From: Planctomycetota bacterium
GTDB taxonomy: Bacteria; Planctomycetota; UBA1135; GCA-002686595
Reading direction: 5' to 3'
Length of the DNA stretch: 64,000 nucleotides
Assembly: GCA_021413885.1 (NCBI GenBank)
Contig: JAIOPM010000031.1
Span: 62,001-126,000, forward strand
Within the stretch, counting starts at the first letter, position 1, and the number at the start of each line of letters is the position of its first letter. Positions 25,476-34,517 of this stretch are shown here, piece after piece. Below the pieces are notes generated by a model, which was not told the DNA's origin, ran no database searches, and saw nothing but the letters and a program-made list of their open reading frames with translations. The position numbers were made by a program, and so were the translations under genes.

Positions 25476-26926
25476 CTTTCGCCGCGCCGCCACGCGCGAT
25501 CGGTCGTCCATTCGAGAAGGGCGAGCGCGGCGACGACTACCGCCGCGATCCACGCGCGATCGACGAAGCGCCATGCGAGCACCGCGACGATCGTCAGCAG
25601 GACGCCGAGCGTCCCGAGCAAATTGCTCCACTGCAGTTTCGCCTCGACGTGATCGGGCGGATTCGAGAGCGGCACGTCGTGGACACAGAAGCTCCACACG
25701 CCGCGCATCACCGCGACCGCGACGAGGAACGCGATCGGCACGAGGCGCAGCGACGACCAGAGCTCGCCCTGCGCGATCGCGAGCGCGGTGAGCAAGCAGT
25801 AGAGCGGCACGACGAAGCGCGCGACCAACGCCTTGAACGCGCCGTTGTCGATCGCGCGCCGCGCGGTCGGCGCGGTGTCGAGAATCCAACGCGCGCGGTG
25901 GGAGCGCGAGACGACGAGCTGCGCGAGCAGCACCGGCAGGTACGTCGCGGTGGTGAAGAGCAGCAGCGCCGCGAGCCCGTCGCGCGCTGCTCCGTGCTCG
26001 CCGCGCACGCCGAGCGCCAGGAACGCGAGCGGTACGCCGATCAACGGATAGCTACGCATCACGAACTCGCGTTCGCTCGAGAGCGCGTCGAAGACGAGCT
26101 CGAACGACGCGCGCTCCTCGCGGCGCACCCAGGTCTTCAGCGCGAGCGTCCGCAACGGCAGGAAGAGCAGCGCACTCCACGCGCGCTTGCGCCGCGGAGC
26201 TTCGACGCCTGCGTTCGGCAACGCGAGCAACGACGCGAGCGCGGCGACCGTCACCGCCCACGCGAGCGCCGTCCACACCGCGAAATCACCGCGTGCGAAC
26301 GGCGCGGAGAACAACGCCGGCGGGAAAGCGAACGCGGCGAGCGATTGCGGCGCCTCCGACGTCCCGAAGCCGCGCACGAAACGCACGCCCGCGACCGCGC
26401 CGACGATCACCGAGCCGAAGAGCAACGTCTGCAAGAGGACCAGCAACGTCGCGGCTCGCGTCGCGAGCAAGCTCTGCAACCAAACGAGCACCGACGCGAC
26501 CGTCACCGCCAACGCGAGTCCTTCGGCGACCAACAGTCCGCGCTCGAGCACGCCGAACGAGCTCGGCGCGAACAATGCGGCGACCACGAGCGAACTCGCC
26601 GCCTGCGTCGCCGCCGCGATCAAGACGTGCAACGCGCGTGCGAGCCGCTGCTCGAGGTCCGACACCGGCAACGTGCGCACCCACGCATCGGCTTCGTCGT
26701 GGACGAGCAACGCTCCGAACTCGCCGAGCAACGGCAACGCGACCAACGCCGACGAAAGCGACAACGCGAACGCCGCGTACGTCCACGGCGACAACGCATC
26801 GCGCACGACGCCGCACAGGAATCCGGCGACCGACGCGTGCAGGAACAACGCGGAGATCGGAATCGTCTCCGCCGCGCCGCGCGCACCGAAACGCGCACGC
26901 AGGAGGATCGCGACGCGGTTCCACAT
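25472..26926 (-). CDS. Multi-spanning membrane protein, ABC-2-permease-like
   Basis: A 484-residue integral membrane protein beginning MWNRVAILLRARFGARG. I count about 10-12 hydrophobic segments (for example LFLHASVAGFLCGVV, LVWLQSLLATRAATLLVLLQ, GLAALLLFTTATYLPVLLAQL). The cytosolic N-terminal amphipathic helix and a large central soluble loop (~240-300) resemble ABC-2 type exporter permeases. The ABC ATPase gene at 28724 has the same strand orientation but is separated by three plus-strand genes. No family name is certain. The convergent stop codons with the RluA-type gene overlap in CTAG (25472-25475). Confidence 0.7.
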   Translation of the reverse strand: MWNRVAILLRARFGARGAAETIPISALFLHASVAGFLCGVVRDALSPWTYAAFALSLSSALVALPLLGEFGALLVHDEADAWVRTLPVSDLEQRLARALHVLIAAATQAASSLVVAALFAPSSFGVLERGLLVAEGLALAVTVASVLVWLQSLLATRAATLLVLLQTLLFGSVIVGAVAGVRFVRGFGTSEAPQSLAAFAFPPALFSAPFARGDFAVWTALAWAVTVAALASLLALPNAGVEAPRRKRAWSALLFLPLRTLALKTWVRREERASFELVFDALSSEREFVMRSYPLIGVPLAFLALGVRGEHGAARDGLAALLLFTTATYLPVLLAQLVVSRSHRARWILDTAPTARRAIDNGAFKALVARFVVPLYCLLTALAIAQGELWSSLRLVPIAFLVAVAVMRGVWSFCVHDVPLSNPPDHVEAKLQWSNLLGTLGVLLTIVAVLAWRFVDRAWIAAVVVAALALLEWTTDRAWRRGES

Positions 26927-26940
26927 CGTCGGGCGCGCGC

Positions 26941-26946
26941 TACAGT
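26941..26946 (+). promoter_or_regulatory. Candidate -10 (TACAGT) for the hydrolase cluster
   Basis: TACAGT lies 10 nt before ATG 26957. No Shine-Dalgarno separates them, as for several other first genes here. Confidence 0.35.
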
Positions 26947-26956
26947 ACGCCGCTCG

Positions 26957-27604
26957 ATGCAGCTTTTCATCCCCGGTCCGGTCGGCCGCCTCGAAGCGAT
27001 CCTGTGGATGCCGAAGGGCGAACAGGACGAGGAGCTCGCGCCGCGCGCCGTCGCCGTCGTCTGTCATCCGCATCCGCTCGCCGGCGGCACGATGCACAAC
27101 AACGTCGTCTTCCGCACCGCGCGCGGATTGCAGCGCGCCGGCTTCGCCGTGTTGCGTTTCGACTTCCGCGGCGTCGAAGGGAGCGAAGGTTCCCACGACG
27201 GACGCGGCGGCGAGGACGAGGACGCGCGCGCAGCGGTCGCGTGGCTCGCGGCGCGCTTTCCGGGGCTCGCGATCTGGGGCGCGGGCTTCTCGTTCGGCGC
27301 GCGGACGATGATGGCGCTCGCGCCGAAGGAACCGCGGCTCGCGCGCATCCTGCTCGTCGCGTTGCCGGTGAAGAGCTTCGATTGCTCGGCGCTCACCCTC
27401 GTGCCGCAGCCGACGCACCTCGTGATGTCCGGCAACGACGAACACGGCTCGTACGCCGACCTGCGCGCGCGTTTTCCCGTGCTGCCCGCCCACATCGACG
27501 CCGAGGTGATCGAAGGCGTCGACCATTTCTTCCGCGGCAAGACGCCGGAGCTCGAGGCTCGCGTGCGACGCTTCGCGGAACAGACTCTGGAGCTCCCGCG
27601 ATGA
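26957..27604 (+). CDS. Alpha/beta hydrolase
   Basis: A 215-residue compact alpha/beta hydrolase. The N-terminal HPHPLAGGTMHNNVV motif forms the oxyanion region typical of this dienelactone-hydrolase-like subgroup. It is followed by LRFDFRGVEGSEGSHDG, the nucleophile elbow region GAGFSFGARTMMAL (S in F-S-F-G) and a late VDHFF containing the catalytic His. The substrate is unknown. It overlaps the acyl-CoA thioesterase by 4 nt (ATGA) and heads a three-gene overlapping cluster (hydrolase, thioesterase, methyltransferase). Confidence 0.85.
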   Translation: MQLFIPGPVGRLEAILWMPKGEQDEELAPRAVAVVCHPHPLAGGTMHNNVVFRTARGLQRAGFAVLRFDFRGVEGSEGSHDGRGGEDEDARAAVAWLAARFPGLAIWGAGFSFGARTMMALAPKEPRLARILLVALPVKSFDCSALTLVPQPTHLVMSGNDEHGSYADLRARFPVLPAHIDAEVIEGVDHFFRGKTPELEARVRRFAEQTLELPR

Positions 27605-27999
27605 ATGAACCGCACGAACGCTATCCGTCCGACCGCCAACCCGCGATCCGCACCGTGATGATGCCGCGCGACACCAACGCGCTCGGGACGATCTTCGGCG
27701 GCGTGATCCTCTCGCACATCGACTTAGCGGCGGCGATCGAAGCGCATCACTATCACCCCGGCCGCGTCGTCACCGTCGCGATGGACCAAGTCGTGTTCAA
27801 GCAACCGGTGTTCGTCGGCGACCTCGTTTCGTTCTTCACCGAGACCGTTCGCGTCGGCACGACTTCGGTCACGGCGAAGGTCGAGGTGTGGGCGCAGCGC
27901 CGTTTTGGTTCCGAGGAAGTCGTCTACGTCACCGAGGCGCTCGTGACGTTGGTCGCGGTCGACGATCAATTCCGCAAGGTGCCGATCAAGAAGCCGTGA
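27601..27999 (+). CDS. Acyl-CoA thioesterase (hotdog fold, YciA-like)
   Basis: A 132-residue single hotdog-domain protein. The diagnostic segment is RDTNALGTIFGGVILSHIDL, with the catalytic Asp in the helix and GG at the turn, followed by the strand DQVVFKQPVFVGDLVSF. YciA/Acot-type enzymes cleave medium- to long-chain acyl-CoA to free acid and CoA in the cytoplasm. Length is typical. It overlaps both neighbours (ATGA upstream, GTGA downstream), so it is translated as part of one unit. Confidence 0.92.
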   Translation: MNEPHERYPSDRQPAIRTVMMPRDTNALGTIFGGVILSHIDLAAAIEAHHYHPGRVVTVAMDQVVFKQPVFVGDLVSFFTETVRVGTTSVTAKVEVWAQRRFGSEEVVYVTEALVTLVAVDDQFRKVPIKKP

Positions 28000-28727
28000 G
28001 CGACGCGGCCGAGCACTACCGCAGCCTGCTCGCGTCGGTCTACGCGTGGAGCGTCGGCGGTTTCGACGCGGCGCTCGAGCGGCAGCGCGAGAGTTTGCGC
28101 GCCGCGAATGTCGGACGCGGCGACGGACGCAGCGCGCTCGATCTCGGCGCGGGCTTCGGAGCGACGGCGATCGCGCTCGCGGAACTCGGCTGGGACGTCA
28201 CCGCGGTCGACACGAGCGAGGCGTTGCTCTGCGAGCTCGAGAGCCGGCGCGGAAAGTTGCCGATCCGCGTCGAACGACGCGATCTCGTCGAGTTCGTCGC
28301 CGTGAGCGAGAAGCGCTTCGACCTCGTGCTCTGTCTCGGCGACACGCTGACGCACCTCGCGAGCTTCGAGCTCGTCGACGAACTCTTTCGTGCGCTCAGC
28401 GCGGGCCTCGCTCCAGGCGGAACTCTGCGGCTCGCGTTCCGCGACTACGTTGCGCGCACGCCGGAAGAGCTCGAGCGCTTCATTCTCGTGCGCGGTGACG
28501 AACGACGCGTGCTGACGTGCTTCCTCGAGCCGCGCGGTGACCGCATCGTCGTCCACGACCTCCTGCACGAGTTCGACGGCTTCGCGTGGCGCATGCAAGT
28601 GAGCGCGTACCCGAAGCTGCGTCTCGCGCCGGACCGCGTCGTTGCGCAGCTCGCAGCGCACGGCTTCGCGCTCGAAACCCGCGCCGTCGAACGCGGCATG
28701 ACGACGTTGGTCGCGCGTCGCCTCTAA
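27996..28727 (+). CDS. Class I SAM-dependent methyltransferase
   Basis: A 243-residue Rossmann methyltransferase. GTG 27996 overlaps the thioesterase stop (GTGA). The SAM motif I is ALDLGAGFGATAIALAE, motif II VTAVDTSEALL, and motif IV DLVLCLGDTLTHLAS. The C-terminal half carries LRLAFRDYVARTPEELERF. The substrate is not identifiable; the operon context (hydrolase, thioesterase) might suggest a lipid-like molecule. The stop overlaps the convergent ABC ATPase stop by four bases. Confidence 0.85.
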   Translation: MSDAAEHYRSLLASVYAWSVGGFDAALERQRESLRAANVGRGDGRSALDLGAGFGATAIALAELGWDVTAVDTSEALLCELESRRGKLPIRVERRDLVEFVAVSEKRFDLVLCLGDTLTHLASFELVDELFRALSAGLAPGGTLRLAFRDYVARTPEELERFILVRGDERRVLTCFLEPRGDRIVVHDLLHEFDGFAWRMQVSAYPKLRLAPDRVVAQLAAHGFALETRAVERGMTTLVARRL

Positions 28728-29488
28728 CCGAGCGCTCGCCGCGCCGCCGCCGCCGGATCCTCGGCGTGCGTCAACGTCTGGAAGACCTGTTCCAACGTGC
28801 CTTCGTCGCCCGACCGCGCGCGCAACTCGTCGAGCGTGCCCGACGCGACCAGCTCACCTTGGTAGAGCACCGCGATGCGATCGCACACGCGCTCGACGAC
28901 GTCGAGCAGGTGCGACGTGTAGAGCACCGCGCCGCCGCGGTTCGCCCACGCGCGCAGGAGCTCCTTGACCATCGCCGTCGTCGGCGCGTCGAGACCTTCG
29001 AGCGGCTCGTCGAGCACCAACAACTTCGGCCGCGCGATCAACGCGCACGCCAACGCCGCCTTCTGCCGCATGCCGCGCGAGAACGCGCCGACCGGATCGT
29101 CGCCGCGGTCCGCGAGGTCGAACGCGGCGAGCAGACGCGTGCTCTCCGCCGCGAGAGTCACCTCGTCGAGTCCGTGCAGCCGCGCGACCAACGCGAGGTG
29201 CGCCTTCGCGGAGAGGTTCGCGTAGAGCGGTGCGCCGTCGGGGACGAACGCGAGCTTGCGCCGTGCCTCGAGCGGCCGACTGACGACGTCGATGCCGTCG
29301 ACGCGAACCGCACCGGAATCGGCGGCGTGCAGTCCGACCAGGCAACGCAGCGCGGTCGTCTTCCCGGCGCCGTTCGGACCGACCAGCCCGAGCACTTCGC
29401 CCGAGCGGATCTCCAGCGTGAAGCCACGCAGCGCGACGCGGTCGCCGTACGACTTCGAGACGTCGACGAACTCGGCCGCCGCGGTCAT
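28724..29488 (-). CDS. ABC transporter ATP-binding protein
   Basis: A 254-residue ABC ATPase. Walker A is GPNGAGKTT, Q-loop is present near FVPDGAPLY, the signature is FSRGMRQKAALACALI (LSGGQ-like), and Walker B is LLVLDEPLEGLDAP with the H-loop TSH. This pattern is typical of ABC-2 exporters (drug, polysaccharide or lipid). The ATG overlaps the radical SAM stop by one base (TGATG), so it is translated after that gene. The likely permease partner is the 25472-26926 protein, separated by a plus-strand cluster; this pairing is an inference. Confidence 0.9.
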   Translation of the reverse strand: MTAAAEFVDVSKSYGDRVALRGFTLEIRSGEVLGLVGPNGAGKTTALRCLVGLHAADSGAVRVDGIDVVSRPLEARRKLAFVPDGAPLYANLSAKAHLALVARLHGLDEVTLAAESTRLLAAFDLADRGDDPVGAFSRGMRQKAALACALIARPKLLVLDEPLEGLDAPTTAMVKELLRAWANRGGAVLYTSHLLDVVERVCDRIAVLYQGELVASGTLDELRARSGDEGTLEQVFQTLTHAEDPAAAARRALG

Positions 29489-30267
29489 CAGGCGGGCTGA
29501 GTCTCCAGGGTGTACACGGTCGTCGAGATCCCGACGGTCTCCGAGATCGACGACGCAATCTCCTCGAGCTTGGCGTTCGAGAGGCCCTTGGACTTCGAGC
29601 CCTTCTTGCCGGCCGGCTCGCTCGACAGGATCTGGATCTCCTTCGGGCGCAGTTCCTCGACCTTCTTCGCCCACGCTTTCACGTCGGCCTCGGCGGAATT
29701 CTGCGGACCAAAACTCGCCTGGATCACCAAACGATCGAGAGCGGTGAGCGCCTCGGAGATGCTCTTGTAGTCGGCGGCGGGGCGGCCCGTCATCGCCGTG
29801 AAGAGCTTCTGCGTGCCCCATTCGAAGCGCATGATCGGCCGATCGAAGATCCGCAACGCGCGCCGCACTTCGTCGGGGCCGAGGTTGGTCGATTCGGAGA
29901 TCAGCGACAGGTCCGCCTTGGGGAACCACTTGTTGCGCAGGTCGCGCAGGTTCTCGGCGATCTCCAGCAGGTTGGGGTGCAAGGTCGCGTCGAGGTTGCC
30001 GATCACGGTGACGCTCTCGAGCTTCTCGCCCGCCTTGTTGCGTTCGATGATCGTCCGCGCCGCGGAGGTCACGATCACGCCGGCGCTCGGCAGCTGATTC
30101 GAACGCGCGAGGATCGGGACACTGTCGGCGGTGCCCTTCGCGCAGATCACGCAGTTCGGCGGACAGTTCTCGCGGCTGTTCGGGGCCGGATTGATGCCGA
30201 GGCTGATGCCGAGTCGGCGGCTCTTCACGGGCCCGAAGACGATGGAATGGAACGCAGCGTTGGCCAT
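29488..30267 (-). CDS. Radical SAM protein (COG0731 / TYW1-like)
   Basis: A 259-residue protein starting MANAAFHSIVFGPVKSRRLG. The N-terminal sequence GPVKSRRLGISLGINPAP followed by CPPNCVIC (Cx3Cx2C) matches the COG0731 radical SAM group related to the wyosine-forming TYW1, which begins FGPVPSRRLGxSLGINLxP. These enzymes bind a 4Fe-4S cluster and cleave SAM to a 5'-deoxyadenosyl radical. Later segments VTVIGNLDATLHPNLLEI and LVIQASFGPQN fit the barrel. The real reaction is unknown; bacterial members are often uncharacterised. It is co-transcribed with the ABC ATPase. Confidence 0.82.
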   Translation of the reverse strand: MANAAFHSIVFGPVKSRRLGISLGINPAPNSRENCPPNCVICAKGTADSVPILARSNQLPSAGVIVTSAARTIIERNKAGEKLESVTVIGNLDATLHPNLLEIAENLRDLRNKWFPKADLSLISESTNLGPDEVRRALRIFDRPIMRFEWGTQKLFTAMTGRPAADYKSISEALTALDRLVIQASFGPQNSAEADVKAWAKKVEELRPKEIQILSSEPAGKKGSKSKGLSNAKLEEIASSISETVGISTTVYTLETQPA

Positions 30268-30405
30268 GGGTCGTGAGGCTTTGGACCAGGATCGACCGCG
30301 CCTCGAGTCCGCCGCGGACAGGGCGGGGACGGGGCGGGAAGAATGCGAGCGCACGGGCACGCTCCGATCGACGGCGCCCATCCTAAACCTCGTTCGGGCC
30401 GATGC

Positions 30406-30768
30406 CTAGGACCGAGCGGGTGCATTCTCCCCTGCGTCCACGACGCCGTTCGAGAGCCCGACCGACAACGACCACGCGAGCAGCGCGGTCGCGAGCGCAC
30501 TGCGCACCGGGTGCTCGTCCACGATGCGCAGCCACCGCAGCCACGGCGCCTCGTCGACCTGTGCCGGCGCGCCGGTCAGCGCGGTGCGCAACATCAGGTG
30601 GAGCACCGCCGCGAGCACGGCGCAGGCGGCGAAGCGTCGGCTCCACGCCGCGGCGAAGCGGGCTCGAGGCTCCCGTCCCAGGCCCTCGATCTCATCCGCC
30701 TCGGCGGGCTCGATCCCGACCGTCGACGCTCGCTCGGTCCACGGCGGGAAGTTCGCTGCTCGGTCCAC
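30406..30768 (-). CDS. Small hypothetical membrane protein
   Basis: A 120-residue protein with a charged N-terminal ~45 residues and two hydrophobic segments (FAACAVLAAVLHLMLRTAL and SALATALLAWSLSVGLSNGVV). The start is GTG 30768 without a clear ribosome site. Codon composition matches neighbours. I recognise no family. It could be an inner-membrane protein of two helices; the gene call itself is moderately supported. Confidence 0.5.
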   Translation of the reverse strand: MDRAANFPPWTERASTVGIEPAEADEIEGLGREPRARFAAAWSRRFAACAVLAAVLHLMLRTALTGAPAQVDEAPWLRWLRIVDEHPVRSALATALLAWSLSVGLSNGVVDAGENAPARS

Positions 30769-30833
30769 GCGGGACTAGGACCGCACCGCTCGACTTCGGT
30801 TGCGCCCGAAACGGCGCTACCGCGAGCGCACGC

Positions 30834-31586
30834 TCACTGCGCCTTGACGCCGTGGATCCAGAGGCTGCCCGCCGCGTGGATCTTGCAGCGGGTCTCCCAA
30901 TCGGGCTCGCACACGTCGGCGCGGAACTTCTGGGGATCGCCCGGCCCGCGCGAATCGATCAGGCGTTCGAACGCGAGCGACCCGAAGCCCGCGCGCTCGA
31001 ACCGCCGGCCCCATTCGTCGCGCCCGAGGAAGTGCATCGCGAGCCCCGAACTCTTGCCCCAGTCCGCCCACACGCGCGACGCCTCGTTCTCGCCGTGGAA
31101 GTCGACCACGACGTCGGCCGGCGCGCCGGGCTTCAACACGCGCGCGAGTTCCGCCAGCGCCGCGTCGAGATCGACCGCGTAGTACAGCGCTTCCATCGAG
31201 AACGCGCGGTCGAACTTCTTGTCGTTGAACGGGAGCTTCTCGAAGTGCGCCACCTCGTACCGTGCGCGGATCGTGTAGCTGTGCAGGCTCTCCGCGCGCT
31301 CGACCATCTTCGGCGACGCGTCGACGCCGATCGCGCCGGCGCCGGGAGCCGCCTTCGCCAAGAGGCGCGTCGCCCAGCCGTTGCCGCAGCCGAGGTCGAG
31401 GATCTGCTCGCCCGGCTTGATGCCGAGCTTCGCGACCACCTGCGCGACGACGTCGCCGTGGCCGCGCTCCATCGACGCATCGCGGCCCTCGGCCGCCCAC
31501 GCGTCGAACGTGCGCACGAGCGCGGCGTGTCCGCCGGAACCGTCGGTCGAACCACCGCATAAACGCGAGCCTGTCATGTCGGTCAT
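30834..31586 (-). CDS. SAM-dependent methyltransferase (methyltransferase domain 11 type)
   Basis: A 250-residue class I methyltransferase. Motif I ILDLGCGNGWATRLLAK, motif II GVDASPKMVERAE, motif IV SMEALYYAVDLDAALAELARVLKPGA. This gene group often methylates quinones, lipids or small molecules. The start ATG 31586 has AGGGAG 5 nt upstream, and a TTATCC -10-like run sits just before. It is divergent from the second methyltransferase at 31654 and may share regulation with it. Confidence 0.88.
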   Translation of the reverse strand: MTDMTGSRLCGGSTDGSGGHAALVRTFDAWAAEGRDASMERGHGDVVAQVVAKLGIKPGEQILDLGCGNGWATRLLAKAAPGAGAIGVDASPKMVERAESLHSYTIRARYEVAHFEKLPFNDKKFDRAFSMEALYYAVDLDAALAELARVLKPGAPADVVVDFHGENEASRVWADWGKSSGLAMHFLGRDEWGRRFERAGFGSLAFERLIDSRGPGDPQKFRADVCEPDWETRCKIHAAGSLWIHGVKAQ

Positions 31587-31653
31587 GGCACTCCCTGGAT
31601 AATCTCAAGCTGAGTGTGACGTCGATCGAGAAAGAGCAAAAGTCTCCCCCCGC

Positions 31654-32496
31654 ATGAACGCCGAGACCGCGCAAGCAGAGATCGCCGCACCGCCGGTCTC
31701 CGAAGGGGTCGTGTTCGTGCGCAGGCCGCTCGCGGCGCGCCTCAACCGTTGGCGCAAGCGCACGCCGCTCAATCCGTACTGGCTCGAGCTGCGCGAGCTC
31801 GAGCGCGCCGTCAGCGAGATCGCCGTCCACGCCCGCGGTCGCCTGATCGACGTCGGCGTCGCCGAGCGTCCGTGGGGTCGGCACTTCGAAGGCCGCGCGC
31901 GGCGCTACTTCGGCCTCGAGTACCCGCCGGTCGCCGACAACCTCTCGCCCGGCATTTGGCAGGCGATGCACCGTTTGAAGGGCGTCGTCGACGTCTTCGG
32001 CGACGCGGGCAAGTTGCCGTTCCGCGATCGGTCGTGGGACACGGTGCTCGCGATCGAGCTGCTCGAGCACGTCCGCGACCCCGACGCCGCGATGGCCGAG
32101 TTCGCGCGCGTGATCGCGCCCGACGGACGGTTGCTTTTGACCGTGCCCTTCGTCGCCGCACGCCACCAGTTGCCGTTCGACTTCGTGCGCTTCACGCCCG
32201 ACGGCATCCGCGCGTTGGTCGAGCGCCACGGCTTCACCGTCGAAGTGATCCGCCCGCGCGGCAACAGCGCGACCGCCGTCGGTGCGATGCTCGCGCACTA
32301 TCTCGTCCGCGGTTTCGCCGCGCACTCCGAGCACGTCGACGGCAGCGTCCGCCTCTCGCGCATCCGCGCGCTGTTCGTCCTGCCTTTCGTCGCGCTGGCG
32401 CAGATCGTGTTCGCGCTCTTCGCGCGGCTGACGAAGGACACGTCGCTGTCGCTCGGGTACAGCGTGGTCGCGCGACGGGCGACGCCCGCTCGCTAA
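31654..32496 (+). CDS. Membrane-attached SAM-dependent methyltransferase
   Basis: A 280-residue methyltransferase of the glycan-biosynthesis type. A positively charged N-terminal segment (RPLAARLNRWRKRTPLNPYWLELR) precedes RLIDVGVAERPWGRHFEGR (motif I is divergent), DTVLAIELLEHVRDPDAAMAEFARVI (motif IV) and RLLLTVPF. The C-terminal region RALFVLPFVALAQIVFALFARL is a hydrophobic hairpin that could tether it to the membrane. It is convergent with and overlaps the glycosyltransferase stop, suggesting a shared glycan pathway. Confidence 0.82.
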   Translation: MNAETAQAEIAAPPVSEGVVFVRRPLAARLNRWRKRTPLNPYWLELRELERAVSEIAVHARGRLIDVGVAERPWGRHFEGRARRYFGLEYPPVADNLSPGIWQAMHRLKGVVDVFGDAGKLPFRDRSWDTVLAIELLEHVRDPDAAMAEFARVIAPDGRLLLTVPFVAARHQLPFDFVRFTPDGIRALVERHGFTVEVIRPRGNSATAVGAMLAHYLVRGFAAHSEHVDGSVRLSRIRALFVLPFVALAQIVFALFARLTKDTSLSLGYSVVARRATPAR

Positions 32497-33674
32497 CGCT
32501 TCTTCGCCAACCGATCGAGCAACGCGTCGAGCGGTCGCAGCGTCACTTCCCAGTCGTAGCCGGCCTCGACGAGCTTGCGACCGCGCGCGCCGAGCTCCTT
32601 CGCACGCGTCGGATGCGCTAGCAACTCTCCGATCGCCGCGACCTGCTTCTCGACATCGTCGGCAACGAGGTACGCGTCGCCGGCTCCGCCTTCGATGCCT
32701 TGCGTCGCCGACGTCGTGCCGACGACCGGCAAACCCATCGCGAGCGCTTCGAGGACCTTGTTCTGGATGCCGCGCGCGATGCGCAGCGGCGCGACCGAGA
32801 GCGCGCCGCGTTCGAGGAAGTCGCGCGTGTCCTTCACGAAACCGGTGACGGTCACGCCGGGCACGCGCGCGAGTTCCTGCACTTCGCGGCTCGGCCGCGA
32901 ACCGACGATCGTGAAGCGCGCGTCGGAAAAACGCTCGCGCAGCTTCGGCAGGATCTCGCGCACGAACCACACGCAGCCGTCGACGTTCGGCAAGTAATCC
33001 ATCACGCCGGTGAAGACGAGATGGTTCGGCTCGGCGCGTTCAGGCTTCGGCCGGTAGAACGCGAGGTCGACGCCGTTGCGCAGCACGAGCGAGTGCGCGC
33101 CGGGAATGCGCTCGCGGAAGATCGCTTCCTCGAGCGGCGTGCAGAAGACGTTCTCGTCGAAGCGCGTCGCGATCCGCCGCTCGACCTCGAGCAACGTGCG
33201 CGCTTCGCGGCCGTACACCCAACTCATCGGCCATCGCGCGCGTTCCGCGTATTGGCGCCACTTGTCGGAATCGAGCTCGGCGAAGTGCATCACGCGCGCG
33301 AGCTGCGGATGCGGCTCGAGGAACACGCCCATCGACGACGAGTAGGCGTACGCGAGATCGAACGAGCCCGCCGCTCGATCGACGGCGTCTTGCAACGCCT
33401 TCGAGCCGTACACGCCGAGCGTCAACGGCGTCGAGCCGAGCAGCAACGGCAACGAAGCGAACTTCGCGCGCCGTTCGTCGTGATCGATCGCGGTCGTCGG
33501 CACGCCGAGCTTCCCGAGCTCCGCCGCCGCTTCGCGATCTTCGTCGTCGTGCGCGAACGCGATCACCGCGACGTCGTGCTGACGCCGCATGCGCTCGATC
33601 AACCGCCACGTCGTGATCTTGTCGCCGCGGTTGGGCGGATAGGGGACGCGCTGGGAGAGGAAGAGGACGCGCAC
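32493..33674 (-). CDS. Glycosyltransferase (TIGR03087-like, exosortase-type)
   Basis: A 393-residue GT-B glycosyltransferase. The N-terminus MRVLFLSQRVPYPPNRGDKITTWR is close to the TIGR03087 family associated with exosortase/PEP-CTERM polysaccharide systems. The second half has FTGVMDYLPNVDGCVWFVREILP and ALAMGLPVVGTTSATQGIE (GT4 donor site). No exosortase gene is visible here. GTG 33674 has no Shine-Dalgarno; TAACGT lies 9 nt upstream (33684-33689). The stop overlaps the methyltransferase stop. Confidence 0.88.
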   Translation of the reverse strand: MRVLFLSQRVPYPPNRGDKITTWRLIERMRRQHDVAVIAFAHDDEDREAAAELGKLGVPTTAIDHDERRAKFASLPLLLGSTPLTLGVYGSKALQDAVDRAAGSFDLAYAYSSSMGVFLEPHPQLARVMHFAELDSDKWRQYAERARWPMSWVYGREARTLLEVERRIATRFDENVFCTPLEEAIFRERIPGAHSLVLRNGVDLAFYRPKPERAEPNHLVFTGVMDYLPNVDGCVWFVREILPKLRERFSDARFTIVGSRPSREVQELARVPGVTVTGFVKDTRDFLERGALSVAPLRIARGIQNKVLEALAMGLPVVGTTSATQGIEGGAGDAYLVADDVEKQVAAIGELLAHPTRAKELGARGRKLVEAGYDWEVTLRPLDALLDRLAKKR

Positions 33675-33683
33675 GGCGCCGAG

Positions 33684-33689
33684 ACGTTA
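33684..33689 (-). promoter_or_regulatory. Candidate -10 (TAACGT) for the glycosyltransferase
   Basis: TAACGT on the minus strand ends 9 nt before the GTG start, with no Shine-Dalgarno in between. It is compatible with a leaderless or near-leaderless mRNA. Confidence 0.3.
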
Positions 33690-33787
33690 GCGAATCGAGC
33701 GACGCGGAGAAGAGCGCGGTACTCGGCGTCGTGCGCGACTTGACGCATTCCCTCGATCCGCCGATGCTCACCACAACGGATCCTCGA

Positions 33788-34360
33788 ATGCAGACACGGT
33801 GCACACGCTGCGGCGCAGGGATCCAAACGGCGACGTCGGAGCGGAACGGCGGGCTGTGCGCGCCGTGCAAGCGCGGAACGCGGGAATCGGTCGATCGCGC
33901 CTTGCAGGAGCGGCCCATCCGACGCGCCCTCGACGCGGTGGACCCGTTGCGGAAGCTCTACCTCGACCTCGTGGGCCGACAGCGCGCCGCGGGAGAGCAC
34001 GCGCTGTCCGAACCCGAACGGCACTACCTCGCTGTCGCGCTCCTCGACAAAGAGATTCACGACGGCGGTTTCGACCAGTACTTCCACAACAGTTCGGCCG
34101 ACTCCTACGACGACGCGGTGCGTGGCCTCGGGCGAATGGGCGCGACGCGCGTGCTCGAATTGCTGCTCCACGCGAAGCAAGTCCTCTTCGGTCGCTTCGC
34201 GGTTCCCTCCAACACCGCGGAAAGGCGAACCCAGCTCCAAGAACCGCAGGTGCGTGAACACGCGCCGGAGTTGGAGCCGCTGGACGAGACCTTCTGTCGC
34301 GAAGCGCTCGAACTCTCGCGGCTATCGGAAGCGTACGCGCGCGCTCACCGACTCTTGTGA
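33788..34360 (+). CDS. DMP19-like (DUF4375) protein with zinc ribbon
   Basis: A 190-residue protein when started at ATG 33788. Residues 1-35 hold a CxxC...CxxC pair (CTRCG, CAPCK), a zinc-ribbon-like module. The rest matches the DMP19/DUF4375 family: LSEPERHYLAVALLDKEIHDGGFDQYFHNSSADSYDDAV and VLELLLHAKQVLFG. Neisseria DMP19 is a DNA-mimic protein; whether this relative has that role is unknown. ATG 33764 and GTG 33731 are in-frame alternatives without better ribosome sites. Confidence 0.75.
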   Translation: MQTRCTRCGAGIQTATSERNGGLCAPCKRGTRESVDRALQERPIRRALDAVDPLRKLYLDLVGRQRAAGEHALSEPERHYLAVALLDKEIHDGGFDQYFHNSSADSYDDAVRGLGRMGATRVLELLLHAKQVLFGRFAVPSNTAERRTQLQEPQVREHAPELEPLDETFCREALELSRLSEAYARAHRLL

Positions 34361-34517
34361 ATCGGCACGGCGTCGGGCGCCGCTCTCGCCGCGTCGTGAT
34401 CTCGTCGCCGCGAGCGGCCGGAGAGGGGACTCGCCGAGCGAGGAACCGCGCGCACGACACGCAGGCGTTGGCGAATCGCCGCACACGGAGCAGAGGCTCG
34501 CGTGCCCAGCCGTCGCG

